From positions 302,075,455 through 302,139,454 of the forward strand of contig NC_073746.1 in assembly GCF_029784135.1 (NCBI RefSeq): a stretch of DNA of 64,000 nt, given 5' to 3'. A model generated the notes under the pieces. The model was not told where the DNA came from and did no database searches. It was given only the letters and a program-made list of their open reading frames with translations. Every line of letters starts with the position of its first letter. Position 1 is the stretch's first letter. Shown here one piece after another: positions 44,429 to 54,546 of this stretch. The position numbers and the translations under genes are program-made. This DNA comes from Toxorhynchites rutilus septentrionalis. Taxonomy: Eukaryota; Arthropoda; Insecta; Diptera; Culicidae.

Positions 44429-47400
44429 TTATTTCTTTATTCTATTTTTGTGGATTTTAATATTATTGACGTCTTCAAATGTTAGTTCGTTGTTGTGTTT
44501 AATCGTTGTTATTTTAAACGGATCTTTGTCCTTTGTTAAACGTTGAGAGTTTTTTATGTATTTAATTTCGCCTGGTTGAAGATCTTCAGGTTTTTCGTTA
44601 TTCATATTTTGTTGTTCGTATTTATCTTTTCGTCTATTTAGTTCGATTTTAACTGCAGATTGCAGGTTTTTAGATTTTTCAGATATTTCTTCCATATTCG
44701 TAGATCCAGAGTTATTAAAAATCAAATTTCGCGGTTGGGTTTTTATTACTGAGTGGAAACTATTATTGTAAATGTCGATGGCGATATTTACTTGCTCGTT
44801 TAATGTTAAATCTTTAAATTTTGCTTTGTTTGTGCGGAAGGTTTCAATTAAAGTGGAGTGGAAACGTTCCACGATACCATTTGAATTGGATCCACTTGCG
44901 AGGTGTATCTCTATATTGAGATCATTTAGGAATCCCATAAAGTCTATGGACCTGAAAGATGGCTCTTGGTCACTCACTATAGTTTGAGGTCTTCCAAAAT
45001 TTCGAATGTGTTCGGTTATTGCGGTTTTGATATCAACTATTGTTCTTGTGCTTAATGGAATCGCGTTTGCAAATTTTGAAAATGAATCAACTATGGTGAG
45101 CCACTTTTGACCTTTTAGGAAGAAAATGTCAATGTGGACTCTGTCGAAAGGTTTCTGTCCAAATGTGCTTTTTCTAATTAGTTTGGGTGGATTTCTGTCA
45201 TATTTGGCTTTTTTGCAAATATCACAGGAATCGACATAAATTTTGACCTTTCGATCGAGTTGCGGGAAAAAGTGTGTTTGTAGAATCTGGTTCCGGTTTT
45301 CTTTGATTCCTCTGTGTCCGTATTGGTGAATTCTTCTTATGATCTCGTCTTGCTCGACTTCCATTCTGATGTCCTCCAACATGGTCTCTGAAATAAATAC
45401 TTTGTAAATAATATTTGAGGAAAAATGTTTTTTATACGTCTCCTGCACTAGTTGTGCTAATGAGATAGGTACTTTTATACAACTCAAACCCTTCGGATTC
45501 AGGGTCCGTTTCAACGTTTCAACTATGTCTTCTTCGGTGTATGTTCTTTTTACTATTGTGTGTCTGTGATATTTTGGAAAAATTTGTTCGTAGGCTGCAA
45601 GTTCTACATTTCCTATTTTGAATATGACTTGTGTCCGAAAAACGTTGATAGGTCTCTCAGTATACCGAATAAAGTAGTCATCACTCGTATCCGCTGAGTG
45701 TACTGTCGTTCCGTCACTTTCGTCGTCTGAAGGTTCGTTTCCTCGCTCAGAAGGTTCAACATTTAGGGAAAGCGATGATTGCGAGTGTGCGTTCAGGTGT
45801 TTTTCTATGTTTACGCGCGACAGCGCGTCGGCGACAACGTTTTGTTTTCCCGGTTTGTAGATTAGTTCGTAATCGAATTCCTCTAAAGCCAGCTTTCCTC
45901 TAATTATTCTGTGGTTAGCGTTCGTGAAAGAAAATGTTAGTGGTTGGTGGTCGGTGAACATTTTAAACTTTCTACCATAGAGGTATGGTCTGAAATGTTT
46001 CACTGCCCATACTATCGCGAGAAACTCCTTTTCGGTAGTGGAATATCGTTCTTCCGTTTTATTCAAAGTACGTGAGGCGTATGCGATGGGTCGGTCGTTA
46101 CCTGCTGGCCCTTGTGACAACACTGCACCAATAGCGTGGTCACTCGCATCCGTTGTTAGTGAAAATTCTTTGCTAAAATCAGGGTAAATTAATACCGGGT
46201 CGATCGTCAGGAGTTGCTTACACTTTTCGAAGCATGTTACTACTTCTGGTGTAATTTCGAATTCAATATCCTTTCGGAGAAGTGCTGTTAACGGCTTTAC
46301 AATTTTTGCGAAATCCTTAATAAATCGCCTGTAGTAGCCAAGCATTCCTAGGAATTGTCTCACTTCTTTTTCGCTTTTAGGTATTGGCCATTGCCTTATT
46401 GCATCAATTTTGTCGCTGTTTGGTCGTACTCCCTCTTCAGAGACTGTATGACCTAAAAATTGCGTTTCTTTCCTAAAGAACTCGCATTTGTCCAGCTGAA
46501 TTTTTAGTCTTGCTTCTTTCAATTTTGCGAAGACTTGCGACAAATTTTTCAAGTGCTCTTGAAGCGAGCTGGAGAAGATGATGATATCGTCCATATAGAC
46601 GAAACAACATACTCCTACTAAATCTCTCAGAATGCAATCCATGACTCTTTGAAAAGTCGCTGGGGCATTCTTCAAGCCAAATGGCATACGAGTAAACTCA
46701 TATTTGCCACCGTTTACGGAAAAAGCAGTTTTTTCTGTATCTTCCTCCGCTAATTGAATTTGGTGGAAGCCAGAAACTAAATCGATTGTTGAAAAATATT
46801 TCGCCTTTCCTAATTTATCCAGAATATCCGTAATTTCTGGTATAGGGTATTTGTCATTAATTGTTTTCTCGTTTAGTTTTCGGTAATCGATCACTAAACG
46901 GAATTTTTTTCGTCCAGATGCATCGGACTTTTTAGGAACCACCCACACAGGTGACGTGTAAGGCGAGATTGACTCTTTTATGATTCCGTCTTTCAGCATC
47001 TTTTTAACTTGCTCCTGCACCTCGCTTTCGTACACGTAGGGGTACTTATACGATTTGGAGTGTATCGGAATACTGTCCACGGTGCGTATTTTATGTTTAA
47101 TTTTATGGGTGAATGATAACTTATCACTTTCCACATATAAAACGTCGTTGTATTTCCTGATCAATTTCCTGAGGGTATATTTCTCCTCCTCATTCATATG
47201 ATCGTCTCTTATGGTGTAATTTTCAGAGTCAACCTTTTTCGGTAGCTCTGTCAGCTCGAATGGGTCAACCTCTGTATCCAAGTCATTGCAAAGCTTGATC
47301 TCGTTCGAATTGATTTCCATCGATTTTTTTGTATAATTTTGCACTGCTACAAAGGCTGTGTTATTAGCGCTTCTGTAGAGGCCTGGCAAGATAGAAAATT

Positions 47401-47869
47401 TTCCGTGAGGCTTTTCTTCCTCTATAAGAAAATCTCCATTTTTCTTGGTTTTCAATTTTATGAACTGATATTCTTGTTCATTTAAATTGATTTTATGTTT
47501 CTCGGGAAATCTCTTTTTCATTGCGAAAGTTTTTCTCCCGATCCTCAATGTATTTTTACTGACGTCGATTTTAGCATTTAAATTTCTCAATGACTCGTAT
47601 CCGATGAGTCCATCGAAAAATTTATGAAATTTGAAAATGAAAAATTTCAGTTTTTTATTTATAAGAAATGGGTCGAAGGAAGCGGATTTATCGATTGTAA
47701 AGGTTCCCTTAATGTTGGTTACTTTTGAAATCGGTTCTGTTTTGCAGTTTTCTATGTTTACATGCTCGGGTGATATGTAATTTTTGTTCGCTCCTGTGTC
47801 GATCAAAAATTTCATCTCGCCTTTGGATGTTGCAATGGTGATGTAGGGAATAAAGTTATTATCGTTCAT
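44429..47869 (-). CDS. Gypsy Pol polyprotein (protease, RT, RNase H, integrase)
   Basis: 1146 codons, intact. Aspartic protease has FLIDTGANKNYI at about residue 17. Reverse transcriptase has SPYTSPVWVVPKK and YMDD at about 425. RNase H has TTDASDHAIGAVLSQG (about 573) and TDHQPLTF. Integrase has an HHCC zinc region (HQYGHRG ... CDICKKAKY, about 850-890) and catalytic D, D, E in VHIDIFF, IVSDQEPSF (about 968) and GIVERFHSTL (about 1000). Order PR-RT-RH-IN places it in Ty3/gypsy. Its ATG overlaps the gag stop in TAATG, in the -1 frame relative to gag, so it may be made by -1 frameshifting at the A-rich CAAAAAGAAAAATAATG or by reinitiation. Confidence 0.95.
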   Translation of the reverse strand: MNDNNFIPYITIATSKGEMKFLIDTGANKNYISPEHVNIENCKTEPISKVTNIKGTFTIDKSASFDPFLINKKLKFFIFKFHKFFDGLIGYESLRNLNAKIDVSKNTLRIGRKTFAMKKRFPEKHKINLNEQEYQFIKLKTKKNGDFLIEEEKPHGKFSILPGLYRSANNTAFVAVQNYTKKSMEINSNEIKLCNDLDTEVDPFELTELPKKVDSENYTIRDDHMNEEEKYTLRKLIRKYNDVLYVESDKLSFTHKIKHKIRTVDSIPIHSKSYKYPYVYESEVQEQVKKMLKDGIIKESISPYTSPVWVVPKKSDASGRKKFRLVIDYRKLNEKTINDKYPIPEITDILDKLGKAKYFSTIDLVSGFHQIQLAEEDTEKTAFSVNGGKYEFTRMPFGLKNAPATFQRVMDCILRDLVGVCCFVYMDDIIIFSSSLQEHLKNLSQVFAKLKEARLKIQLDKCEFFRKETQFLGHTVSEEGVRPNSDKIDAIRQWPIPKSEKEVRQFLGMLGYYRRFIKDFAKIVKPLTALLRKDIEFEITPEVVTCFEKCKQLLTIDPVLIYPDFSKEFSLTTDASDHAIGAVLSQGPAGNDRPIAYASRTLNKTEERYSTTEKEFLAIVWAVKHFRPYLYGRKFKMFTDHQPLTFSFTNANHRIIRGKLALEEFDYELIYKPGKQNVVADALSRVNIEKHLNAHSQSSLSLNVEPSERGNEPSDDESDGTTVHSADTSDDYFIRYTERPINVFRTQVIFKIGNVELAAYEQIFPKYHRHTIVKRTYTEEDIVETLKRTLNPKGLSCIKVPISLAQLVQETYKKHFSSNIIYKVFISETMLEDIRMEVEQDEIIRRIHQYGHRGIKENRNQILQTHFFPQLDRKVKIYVDSCDICKKAKYDRNPPKLIRKSTFGQKPFDRVHIDIFFLKGQKWLTIVDSFSKFANAIPLSTRTIVDIKTAITEHIRNFGRPQTIVSDQEPSFRSIDFMGFLNDLNIEIHLASGSNSNGIVERFHSTLIETFRTNKAKFKDLTLNEQVNIAIDIYNNSFHSVIKTQPRNLIFNNSGSTNMEEISEKSKNLQSAVKIELNRRKDKYEQQNMNNEKPEDLQPGEIKYIKNSQRLTKDKDPFKITTIKHNNELTFEDVNNIKIHKNRIKK

Positions 47870-49023
47870 TATTTTTCTTTTTGTAGCGCCTCGGCCACGT
47901 GAAAATTTAGTTCATCGTTGACGAAATAATCGTCATCTTCCGAATCGAGGACGGATTCGTCCAGCTGTTCCGAAGTGTCAGGTTCTGTTTGATGATTTTT
48001 GCTGTGTTCTGCTGTTTCGTGGCTGTTAACCTCTGCCCGCGATTTCGCTGTCCTCATCGAGACATCGTCATCTGGCGGTGGAGCTCTAGCTTTGAATTTC
48101 GCAGACCCGTATGGTTTTTGATTATGCAAGTTATTGTTAGAATTTGAGGTGGATGGCTTCGCGTTAAAGTGATTGCCATTACTATTGGGGTTGGGAGACG
48201 GTTTCGAATTATGTGAACCGTTACTATTGTTGGATCTGATATTTTTATTTGTGTCAGATGGTTTTTGGTTTAACTTCTGCCTATATGCAGCGTTGGCATA
48301 TTGTATGGTGATTGCATACGCTTCCTCCAGACTTTTAGGTCTGTAGCTTCGCACGTGCATAGACAATTCCTCTGTGAGCCCATCTATGAATCTAGTGAGA
48401 GTCATAAGGCTCACTAGATTATTTATTGCTCTTGTAGAGTTGTTATAATCATCCATTGTCGCTGCTGTGGATTTAATAGCAGTGTCTATGGTTTTGATTC
48501 GGTTGTAGTATTCAGTGATGGATTTTTTTCCTTGGTTTATATAAAACAACGATTGGATATGAGATGTCAAATCTCTCCTATCGCCGTATGAATTTAGAAT
48601 AATTTCTTTGATTTCTGCCCAACTGTTCGGGTTGCCGGCAGCAATCAAAATTTCTTTGGCCTCTCCCACGATTTTATTCTTTACCGCTCTGACCAATTGG
48701 CTGTAGACCGGATCATCTCTGTATCTTTCAAAAAGATGCAGGGTGTTTTCGGCGTCTTCAAGCCATGCGTTTGTTTCCCGTTTGTTTCCGGAGAATGTTG
48801 GTAAATTCTTAATAGGATCCGGAGTTCTAAACTGCATAAACGGATCCTCCGCTTTTGCTTTAAGTGTTCTCAATTGCCCAATCAGTTCGTTCTGATTGTG
48901 AGTTAGGCTCCTTATGTGTTGGAGTAACCCTTGAATTGTTATTTCTTGTTGCGGAATTGGTGCATGATCATCCAATTCCGGGGCCAGAAGTTCCGGAGAA
49001 ATCATTTGCTCCCGCTCGGCCAT
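47869..49023 (-). CDS. Gypsy Gag
   Basis: 384 codons. The central LPTFSGNKRETNAWLEDAEN and the stretch up to QGKKSITEYYNRIKTI (about residues 70-180) match the capsid region of gypsy/17.6-type Gags. There is no CCHC zinc knuckle, as usual for errantiviruses. The C-terminal part (about 265-340) is rich in N, S, K and P, followed by an acidic tail. The start ATG lies 34 nt from the inserted DNA (T-run 49058-49069). Gag ends in TAATG, overlapping pol by one base. Confidence 0.9.
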   Translation of the reverse strand: MAEREQMISPELLAPELDDHAPIPQQEITIQGLLQHIRSLTHNQNELIGQLRTLKAKAEDPFMQFRTPDPIKNLPTFSGNKRETNAWLEDAENTLHLFERYRDDPVYSQLVRAVKNKIVGEAKEILIAAGNPNSWAEIKEIILNSYGDRRDLTSHIQSLFYINQGKKSITEYYNRIKTIDTAIKSTAATMDDYNNSTRAINNLVSLMTLTRFIDGLTEELSMHVRSYRPKSLEEAYAITIQYANAAYRQKLNQKPSDTNKNIRSNNSNGSHNSKPSPNPNSNGNHFNAKPSTSNSNNNLHNQKPYGSAKFKARAPPPDDDVSMRTAKSRAEVNSHETAEHSKNHQTEPDTSEQLDESVLDSEDDDYFVNDELNFHVAEALQKEK

Positions 49024-49069
49024 TTTAATAAATTTGTTTTTTCAAAAGAGTTTGTTCTTTTTTTTTTTT

Positions 49070-52000
49070 CAGACTTATCTCACTTCTTAACTAGGCGAAC
49101 CTAGCCAGAATTTTCACCTGCCCCCGGGCTTCTGAATGCCAAAGGGGGACTAGGCTCTGCGGAATGCACGTATCTGCATGCTCGTGCTGTTTCAGTCCTG
49201 ACCGAGAAATTGTCGGACAATCGCGCAGGTGCTAAGGATGACCGACTTTTGGATGCCGGCCAATTCCTTCTCCATATTCAACACCTTTAGCGCTTCCAGA
49301 AGTGTCTTCGGGACAATTCCAGTTCCAGAGAGAACGACTGGAACAATTCTTGGGACCTCCCTTAGCCCCCACAGTTCCTTGAGCTCCACGGCCAATGGTC
49401 GGTACTTGCAGATTTTGCGACCGTGGGTCTCCTCCAGATTCTGGTTCAGTGGAATAGCGACATCGATGATGGTGACTTTGCGGTCGCTCTTGTCGTAAAC
49501 CATTATATCTGGCCGGTTGTGGTGGATCGAGAGGTCGGTCAGAACAGTGCGATCCCAGTACAGCTTGAAACGGTCATTTTCCAGGACAGGTGCAGGCAGG
49601 TACCGGTAGTTTGGTACGTTGTCTTCCAGTAGAGCACATTGGAGCGCCAGTTGTCGATGAACAATACGGGCCACGTTGTTGTGGCGCTCGGTGTAGGCTG
49701 CGTTGGCCAAAACGGGACAGCCTCCCATAATGTGCTCTATGTTTTCACCTGGTTGATGACACATCCGGCAAATGTCATCAACGTCTTGATGCCAGACGTA
49801 CCGCCTGCAGTTTCTCGTCGGCATTATCCTGTCCTGGATGGCTATCATGTCGGCTTCTACTACTGAAGAGAGTTCACCACGCGTTAGCCACAGATTAGAT
49901 GCGGCCTTGTCGACGTGTGGCCGGTCCAGTTGATGGGGGTGGGCACCATGCACTGCCTTCTGCTTCCAAGCTGCAATCTTCTCCTCCACTGTCTGCAGAT
50001 TGCAGTTGAGTTGGTACTCCGCTTGCGCCAAGTGCAGAGCGCTGTATCCTCTGTCGGCGGCGCAGACAGCCCGGTATAGCGCGTTTTGGTTGGCGCGTTC
50101 TGCGAAGTACTCGCGCAGTTGTCGTACCTGGGCAACACACAGTGCAGATATGTCGACTATTCCAAGTCCCCCTTCTTTGCGTGGCAGTGAAACTCTCTCC
50201 AGTGCCGATTGAGGATGGTGCATTCCGGCCTCTTTAAATGCTTTCCTCATCCTCCTCTCAAGGTCCTCTAGGTCAGTTTTGCTCCATTTGACTACACCAA
50301 AACTGAAGGTCAGCAGGGGAACCGCGAATGTGTTGATCGCGCGTACCTTGTTCCCCGCGTTGAGGAAAGTCCTCAGGACACAGTTCACTCGACTCAAGAA
50401 CTTGTCTCGCAGCTCCGTCTTGATGTCGGAGTGGCGAATCCCGGTGAGCTGTCGGAATCCAAGATATTTATAGGATTCGCCACGAACCATGTCTCTTATG
50501 AACTCGCCGTCATAGACCTCGTAACCTCCGGATTCGGTAAGCTGCCCTTTCAGCAGATGGACACAGCGGCACTTGTCGAGGCCGAACTCCATGCAAATGT
50601 CCCTGCTTATGTCTTCGACAACCCGGATAGCTACACCTAGACGCTGACGTGAATCAGCGTAGACCTTGAGATCATCCATGTAGAAGGTATGGGTCACTTC
50701 TTCGTGGGCGCCGTCGCCATACCTTATTTTATAGCCATGACCGTTTCTATTGAGCGTCCTACTGAGGGGGTTCAATGCCAGACAAAACCAAAGCGGGCTG
50801 AAAGAGTCGCCTTGGAATATCCCCCTCTTTATCTGCAGCGTTCTAGACTGCAACACATTTTCCCCATCACTGAGGTGCAGAGACGTACTCCACTGCCTCA
50901 TCGCATGCTGCAGGAACCTAACGACGAAGGGATCAATTTTGTAGAGCTCCAATACCCGGACGAGAAACGAGTGAGGTATGGAGTCATAAGCCTTCCTGTA
51001 ATCGATATAGGCCATGCTTAGGTTCCGCTGGTTATAAACCGCCTGGCCGACTATGGCTGCGTCGATGATGGCCTGGTCTTTGCAGCCATGCGTATTTTTC
51101 CTGCATCCTTTCTGCTCTTCTGCGATGATGTGATGCTGTTCGCAGTGAGCAGAAACTTTGGCGGTAATTATGCTGCTCAGTATTTTGTACAGACTCGATA
51201 GGCACGTTATCGGTCTGTACTTTGATGGGTTCAATGTGTTGCTGTCTTTCGGGAGGAGGAAGGTGACGCCACGGGTGGCGAATTCAGGAAGGTTGTGTGG
51301 GTCACGTAGCACCTTGTTGAAGCACTCAGCTATCTTTGGATGTGCGACGGTCAGCTTCTTGTGCCAGAAGTTCTGAACACCATCGGGGCCCGGTGCTGCC
51401 CAGTTCCTCAGGTACCGCGAGGCTTCGCGGACATCGTTCTCTCCGACGATGATAGCTGGCATCTCTCCAATTTCACCACAACTCTCCTCCTCCCGTCTTA
51501 ACCACATTTGCCCGTCGCGATGTTCTACTGGGGTCTCCCAAATACCAGCCCAGAAGTTCGTCACATCGCTAATATCTGGCAAACCTTCGCGGTAGTCGGG
51601 CTTCTCGTCGCTAATGTGGTCGTAGAACGCTTTCTCGTTATCTCTGAACATCCGATTTTGTTCCTGGCGCTTTGCAGAGTCAGAGTAACGTTTCAGCCGT
51701 TTTGTAAGGACGCTCAATTGCTGTACCAGTGTGTCGAGTTTTTCCGTCAGCTGGTGAGCTCCCAGCTGGCGAAGTTCAGTAGGCCGCACGATCACAGCAA
51801 CTTGGCGACATAATTTCACCGATCTGCTGCCTCTTTTGTACGCCATCAGTCTTCCAATTGCGGCGCGCTTGTTTAGGATCCGTTGCTCCAATCTCCTTCG
51901 CCATGGAGGCTCACGCCTTTCACGGAGATGTTGGAGCAGTCCGCCTCTTGGCCTAATACGGTATCCTAAACTTTTGGCGGTCGCCACAGCAGCGCAGTAA

Positions 52001-53134
52001 ACTTTCAGTTGCAGCTCCTCCATGTTCTCAGCATCAACCAAGTGCAGCGGAAGAACGTGCTCGTTCATGAGCTTTACTGCACTTGTCAGCCTGCGGGAAT
52101 GCTGCAACTTCGGGATCCTGGGGCGCGACAAAGGGTCCGTGTCGCGGAACTGTGAGATCGCCTCGTCGTAATGGAAGACCAGATCGCGTAGTAGTTGTTG
52201 ATCTGGCTGTGGGTCTTCCGGCTCAGGGGGTTGTTGTACTGTGGCCTCCACTGGTGCTGATTCGCGTGCCCCACTCGCGAATGAATTGCTCAGCCGTACT
52301 GAACTTCGTCTCGACACATCGCTTGCTCTGTTGTTCCTGGAGCTTATTTCTCTCTGCACTTGCTGCTTGATCTCGTCGATTTGCGTTTGGGAGAGCATGT
52401 TGTTGCGTACTATCGCTCTACGCCTCGCGTTCATCGCGTTCTGATCAAGCCTCCCAACGAACTCTGGATACGCTTCCTCGAACATTGTTAGTATTCTAGG
52501 GCGACCACTCATGTCCGTCTCCAAAGCAGTGCAGATGTAATAGGCGCGGATCACGAATTCATTCATTTCGTGTGTCCACATGATCCGGCGCCTAGTGGTA
52601 CCCACGAGTGTGGACGACTGCCGTCTGGCAGTCACAACACGTCTCGTAGGCGCAGCGTTTCTTGGGTGATGTCGATGGCTGCTGTTTCCGTGTGGCGGTA
52701 GCTCTTCGGGTTGAACCCGGCTGGTGGCCCGCTCTTGCACATCGCCCTCCAGCCGCTGGCCGCTCGCTCTTACGCCCGTTCCAGGACCAGCTCCAGTTCG
52801 GGGACCCTCCTCGGGTGATCGCATTCTAATTATTCTTCGTGATCGTAGCTCCATTTTATTGGGTGTATCTCCTTTGCCCGGGAGACAGCGGGTTGGCAAG
52901 GCCTCCATGACCCGGGAGGCCTTCCCCGGGAGAGATATAGCGCTCTGACTCGCTCGCACCCCCTCACTTAGCCACTTTCGACACCCGTTCTCGGAGCCAA
53001 GACCAGGTGTGTGTTTCCAGTTCACGCCCGATCTAAAAATGTCGTCATATGATCTTCGTGGAGGCGTGAGATAGGAACATTTGAGACCAACAGGCAGGCT
53101 CCTACCCTATGTTGATCCCCATTTGAGAACCACT
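49070..53134 (-). mobile_element. Non-LTR retrotransposon copy 1 (R4/Dong-like), apparently full length
   Basis: About 4.07 kb with one long frame, a 5' untranslated region of about 110 nt and a 3' untranslated region of about 120 nt ending AAGTCTG then A12. Its 5' end abuts A14 (53135-53148). Of the three copies it extends furthest 5'. Confidence 0.85.
49192..53025 (-). CDS. Non-LTR ORF protein: Myb-like domain, RT, restriction-like endonuclease
   Basis: 1277 codons, intact. The N-terminus is basic and proline-rich. A Trp-containing WTHEMNEFVIRAYY region (about residue 149) looks like a Myb-type DNA-binding segment. Reverse transcriptase has AAPGPDGVQNFWHKK (about 560), IDYRKAYDSIPHS, GIFQGDSFSPLWF and YMDD (about 780). 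The C-terminus has a C-x2-C...H-x4-C knuckle (CRMCHQPGENIEHIMGGC, about 1095), then RPDIMVYDKSDRKVTIIDVA, the PD...D core of the restriction-like endonuclease of R2/R4/Dong-type elements. No apurinic-type endonuclease is present. A single ORF and this domain order point to the R4/Dong clade; the exact clade is inferred. A later ATG at codon 40 is the start in copy 2. Confidence 0.9.
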   Translation of the reverse strand: MNWKHTPGLGSENGCRKWLSEGVRASQSAISLPGKASRVMEALPTRCLPGKGDTPNKMELRSRRIIRMRSPEEGPRTGAGPGTGVRASGQRLEGDVQERATSRVQPEELPPHGNSSHRHHPRNAAPTRRVVTARRQSSTLVGTTRRRIMWTHEMNEFVIRAYYICTALETDMSGRPRILTMFEEAYPEFVGRLDQNAMNARRRAIVRNNMLSQTQIDEIKQQVQREISSRNNRASDVSRRSSVRLSNSFASGARESAPVEATVQQPPEPEDPQPDQQLLRDLVFHYDEAISQFRDTDPLSRPRIPKLQHSRRLTSAVKLMNEHVLPLHLVDAENMEELQLKVYCAAVATAKSLGYRIRPRGGLLQHLRERREPPWRRRLEQRILNKRAAIGRLMAYKRGSRSVKLCRQVAVIVRPTELRQLGAHQLTEKLDTLVQQLSVLTKRLKRYSDSAKRQEQNRMFRDNEKAFYDHISDEKPDYREGLPDISDVTNFWAGIWETPVEHRDGQMWLRREEESCGEIGEMPAIIVGENDVREASRYLRNWAAPGPDGVQNFWHKKLTVAHPKIAECFNKVLRDPHNLPEFATRGVTFLLPKDSNTLNPSKYRPITCLSSLYKILSSIITAKVSAHCEQHHIIAEEQKGCRKNTHGCKDQAIIDAAIVGQAVYNQRNLSMAYIDYRKAYDSIPHSFLVRVLELYKIDPFVVRFLQHAMRQWSTSLHLSDGENVLQSRTLQIKRGIFQGDSFSPLWFCLALNPLSRTLNRNGHGYKIRYGDGAHEEVTHTFYMDDLKVYADSRQRLGVAIRVVEDISRDICMEFGLDKCRCVHLLKGQLTESGGYEVYDGEFIRDMVRGESYKYLGFRQLTGIRHSDIKTELRDKFLSRVNCVLRTFLNAGNKVRAINTFAVPLLTFSFGVVKWSKTDLEDLERRMRKAFKEAGMHHPQSALERVSLPRKEGGLGIVDISALCVAQVRQLREYFAERANQNALYRAVCAADRGYSALHLAQAEYQLNCNLQTVEEKIAAWKQKAVHGAHPHQLDRPHVDKAASNLWLTRGELSSVVEADMIAIQDRIMPTRNCRRYVWHQDVDDICRMCHQPGENIEHIMGGCPVLANAAYTERHNNVARIVHRQLALQCALLEDNVPNYRYLPAPVLENDRFKLYWDRTVLTDLSIHHNRPDIMVYDKSDRKVTIIDVAIPLNQNLEETHGRKICKYRPLAVELKELWGLREVPRIVPVVLSGTGIVPKTLLEALKVLNMEKELAGIQKSVILSTCAIVRQFLGQD

Positions 53135-53148
53135 TTTTTTTTTTTTCA
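53135..53148 (-). repeat. A14 run (minus strand) 5' of copy 1
   Basis: Separates copy 1 from the 1.4-kb block. It reads as a poly(A) tail of whatever lies upstream on the minus strand. An AATAAT word is about 20 nt before it. Confidence 0.8.
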
Positions 53149-53814
53149 ACAATTTAGAATTATTTCCGGAATTATGCCGATCAGATAGAGAGTAAATTGA
53201 ACCACAAATACGGATGACTTATTTTGACCATTGTTTCGCGACAAGGCGAACGAATTTAAGAGTTAAAAGTTTTCGATCGAATTGTAAAATCCGATCCCTC
53301 ATATGCATATATGAATATTGAGTTCTACAAATCGGTGTAGAGTAATAAAAACATCCATGAATAAAGGAAGCAATATGGCTGTGTTTCAAACTTAGATACC
53401 GATGTGAATACTCCTCGATTGAATGACAACGATAAAATAACGCGATTCCAAACAGGCCGATTAATCAGCTCCATTGAAGTTAGCTGGCGTATCGCTGTTT
53501 TCCAATTTATGAACGAGACCAAGCTGTTATAAACTAAGCCATGTTGAAAATCACATGCACGTATTTTCTAACAAGGAGACAGCAATAAATATTGATTTTC
53601 TATATTTCATTTTTTCTACTTTACGACAAACTTATATTACTTTTTTCAGTTGACGTTTAACTTTTAAGAGATCAAACATGTCAGTTACGTTAATGAAATA
53701 CACCAAGAAACATCATATAACCTTTCGTTCAAATCATTTAATTCGTTTTTTTTATCGGTCACATTCGATTTATTTTAAAGATCGTTAAAATATTCAAACA
53801 CACTTACAATACAT

Positions 53815-53892
53815 TAGTGTGTTTTATTCAACACCCAAAATATTCACTAGAAATAATTTATTTGGCAGAACAACGTTTGCCTGGTCAGCTAG
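53815..53892 (+). mobile_element. Helitron-like 3' end
   Basis: GGCAGAACAACGTTTGCC can form a short hairpin. It is followed by TGGTCAG and CTAG, then T at 53893. A hairpin about 10 nt before CTRR and a following T are the Helitron 3' signature. It is related to the minus-strand end at 12887. Confidence 0.5.
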
Positions 53893-54149
53893 TATGAATA
53901 TAGATATTCTACAAATTAAAAGATCCTTCCGAAGTGAAAATGAGAATTAGTTTTTAGAAAACTCGAAGAAAATACGTAAAAATACCACAAGGCTTCGGTA
54001 AAACCCTGAAATGGTTTCAAATATGCTACAACGTTTATGAACCATGCCTTCCTCATGCATTCTGTCAAATATATACAGGGAATTAGTATTTTGAAATAAA
54101 AGGCTATATTTATCATCTAAATTTATATTGTCATCTTAAAAATAGGCCT

Positions 54150-54480
54150 CTTATGAAGCAATACACATTTTTCCAATGAACACTCCAGTCATCGGAACAC
54201 TTTTTATAGAATTATCAGGAATTGCCTTCAGTTCATGCAGCGATTTCGTTTTTAGTTCTTCAATGCTGTCAAACGGCAATTTGGGTTCCGGAAATAGGAA
54301 AATGTCACACGGGAAGATATTTGGAAAGTACGGTGCTTCGTACCATTTTTGTTCAAAAATTCGTTCACACTGATCGATCGATGAGCCGGTGCATTATCTC
54401 TTAATTGACCGTTTGGCTCTCCGGAAGAAATTCCGAATGGACACCACCAATGTCAGCATTACCTTCACTTTTGAACGAAA
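54150..54480 (-). pseudogene. Mariner-family transposase relic
   Basis: Minus-strand fragments read DNAPAHRSISVNEFL, then in another frame PYFPNIFPCDIFLFPEPKLP (for the SPDLAPCDFFLFP motif of mariner), then SIEELKTKSLHELKAIP and, after another shift, a DDWSVHWKNVYC-like end. These are the C-terminal words of mariner transposases, including the last catalytic Asp region. Frameshifts and loss of the N-terminus make it non-functional and old. Confidence 0.8.
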
Positions 54481-54538
54481 TTGATGTGTTTTTTTTTCGG
54501 TTTCGACTCGTTAGTCCATGTTGATGATTGTTGACTCG

Positions 54539-54546
54539 TTTTTTTT
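54539..54546 (-). repeat. A8 tail of non-LTR copy 2
   Basis: Directly follows the 3' end AAGTCTGCC of copy 2 on the minus strand. Confidence 0.7.

Larger units (their letters stand above)
53149..54538. other. 1.4-kb unrelated block between non-LTR copies
   Basis: Contains a Helitron-like 3' end and a mariner relic and shows no similarity to the gypsy element. It is bordered by copy 2's 3' tail on one side and A14 on the other. It could be a 3'-transduced flank of copy 2, or host DNA brought in by recombination. Confidence 0.6.
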
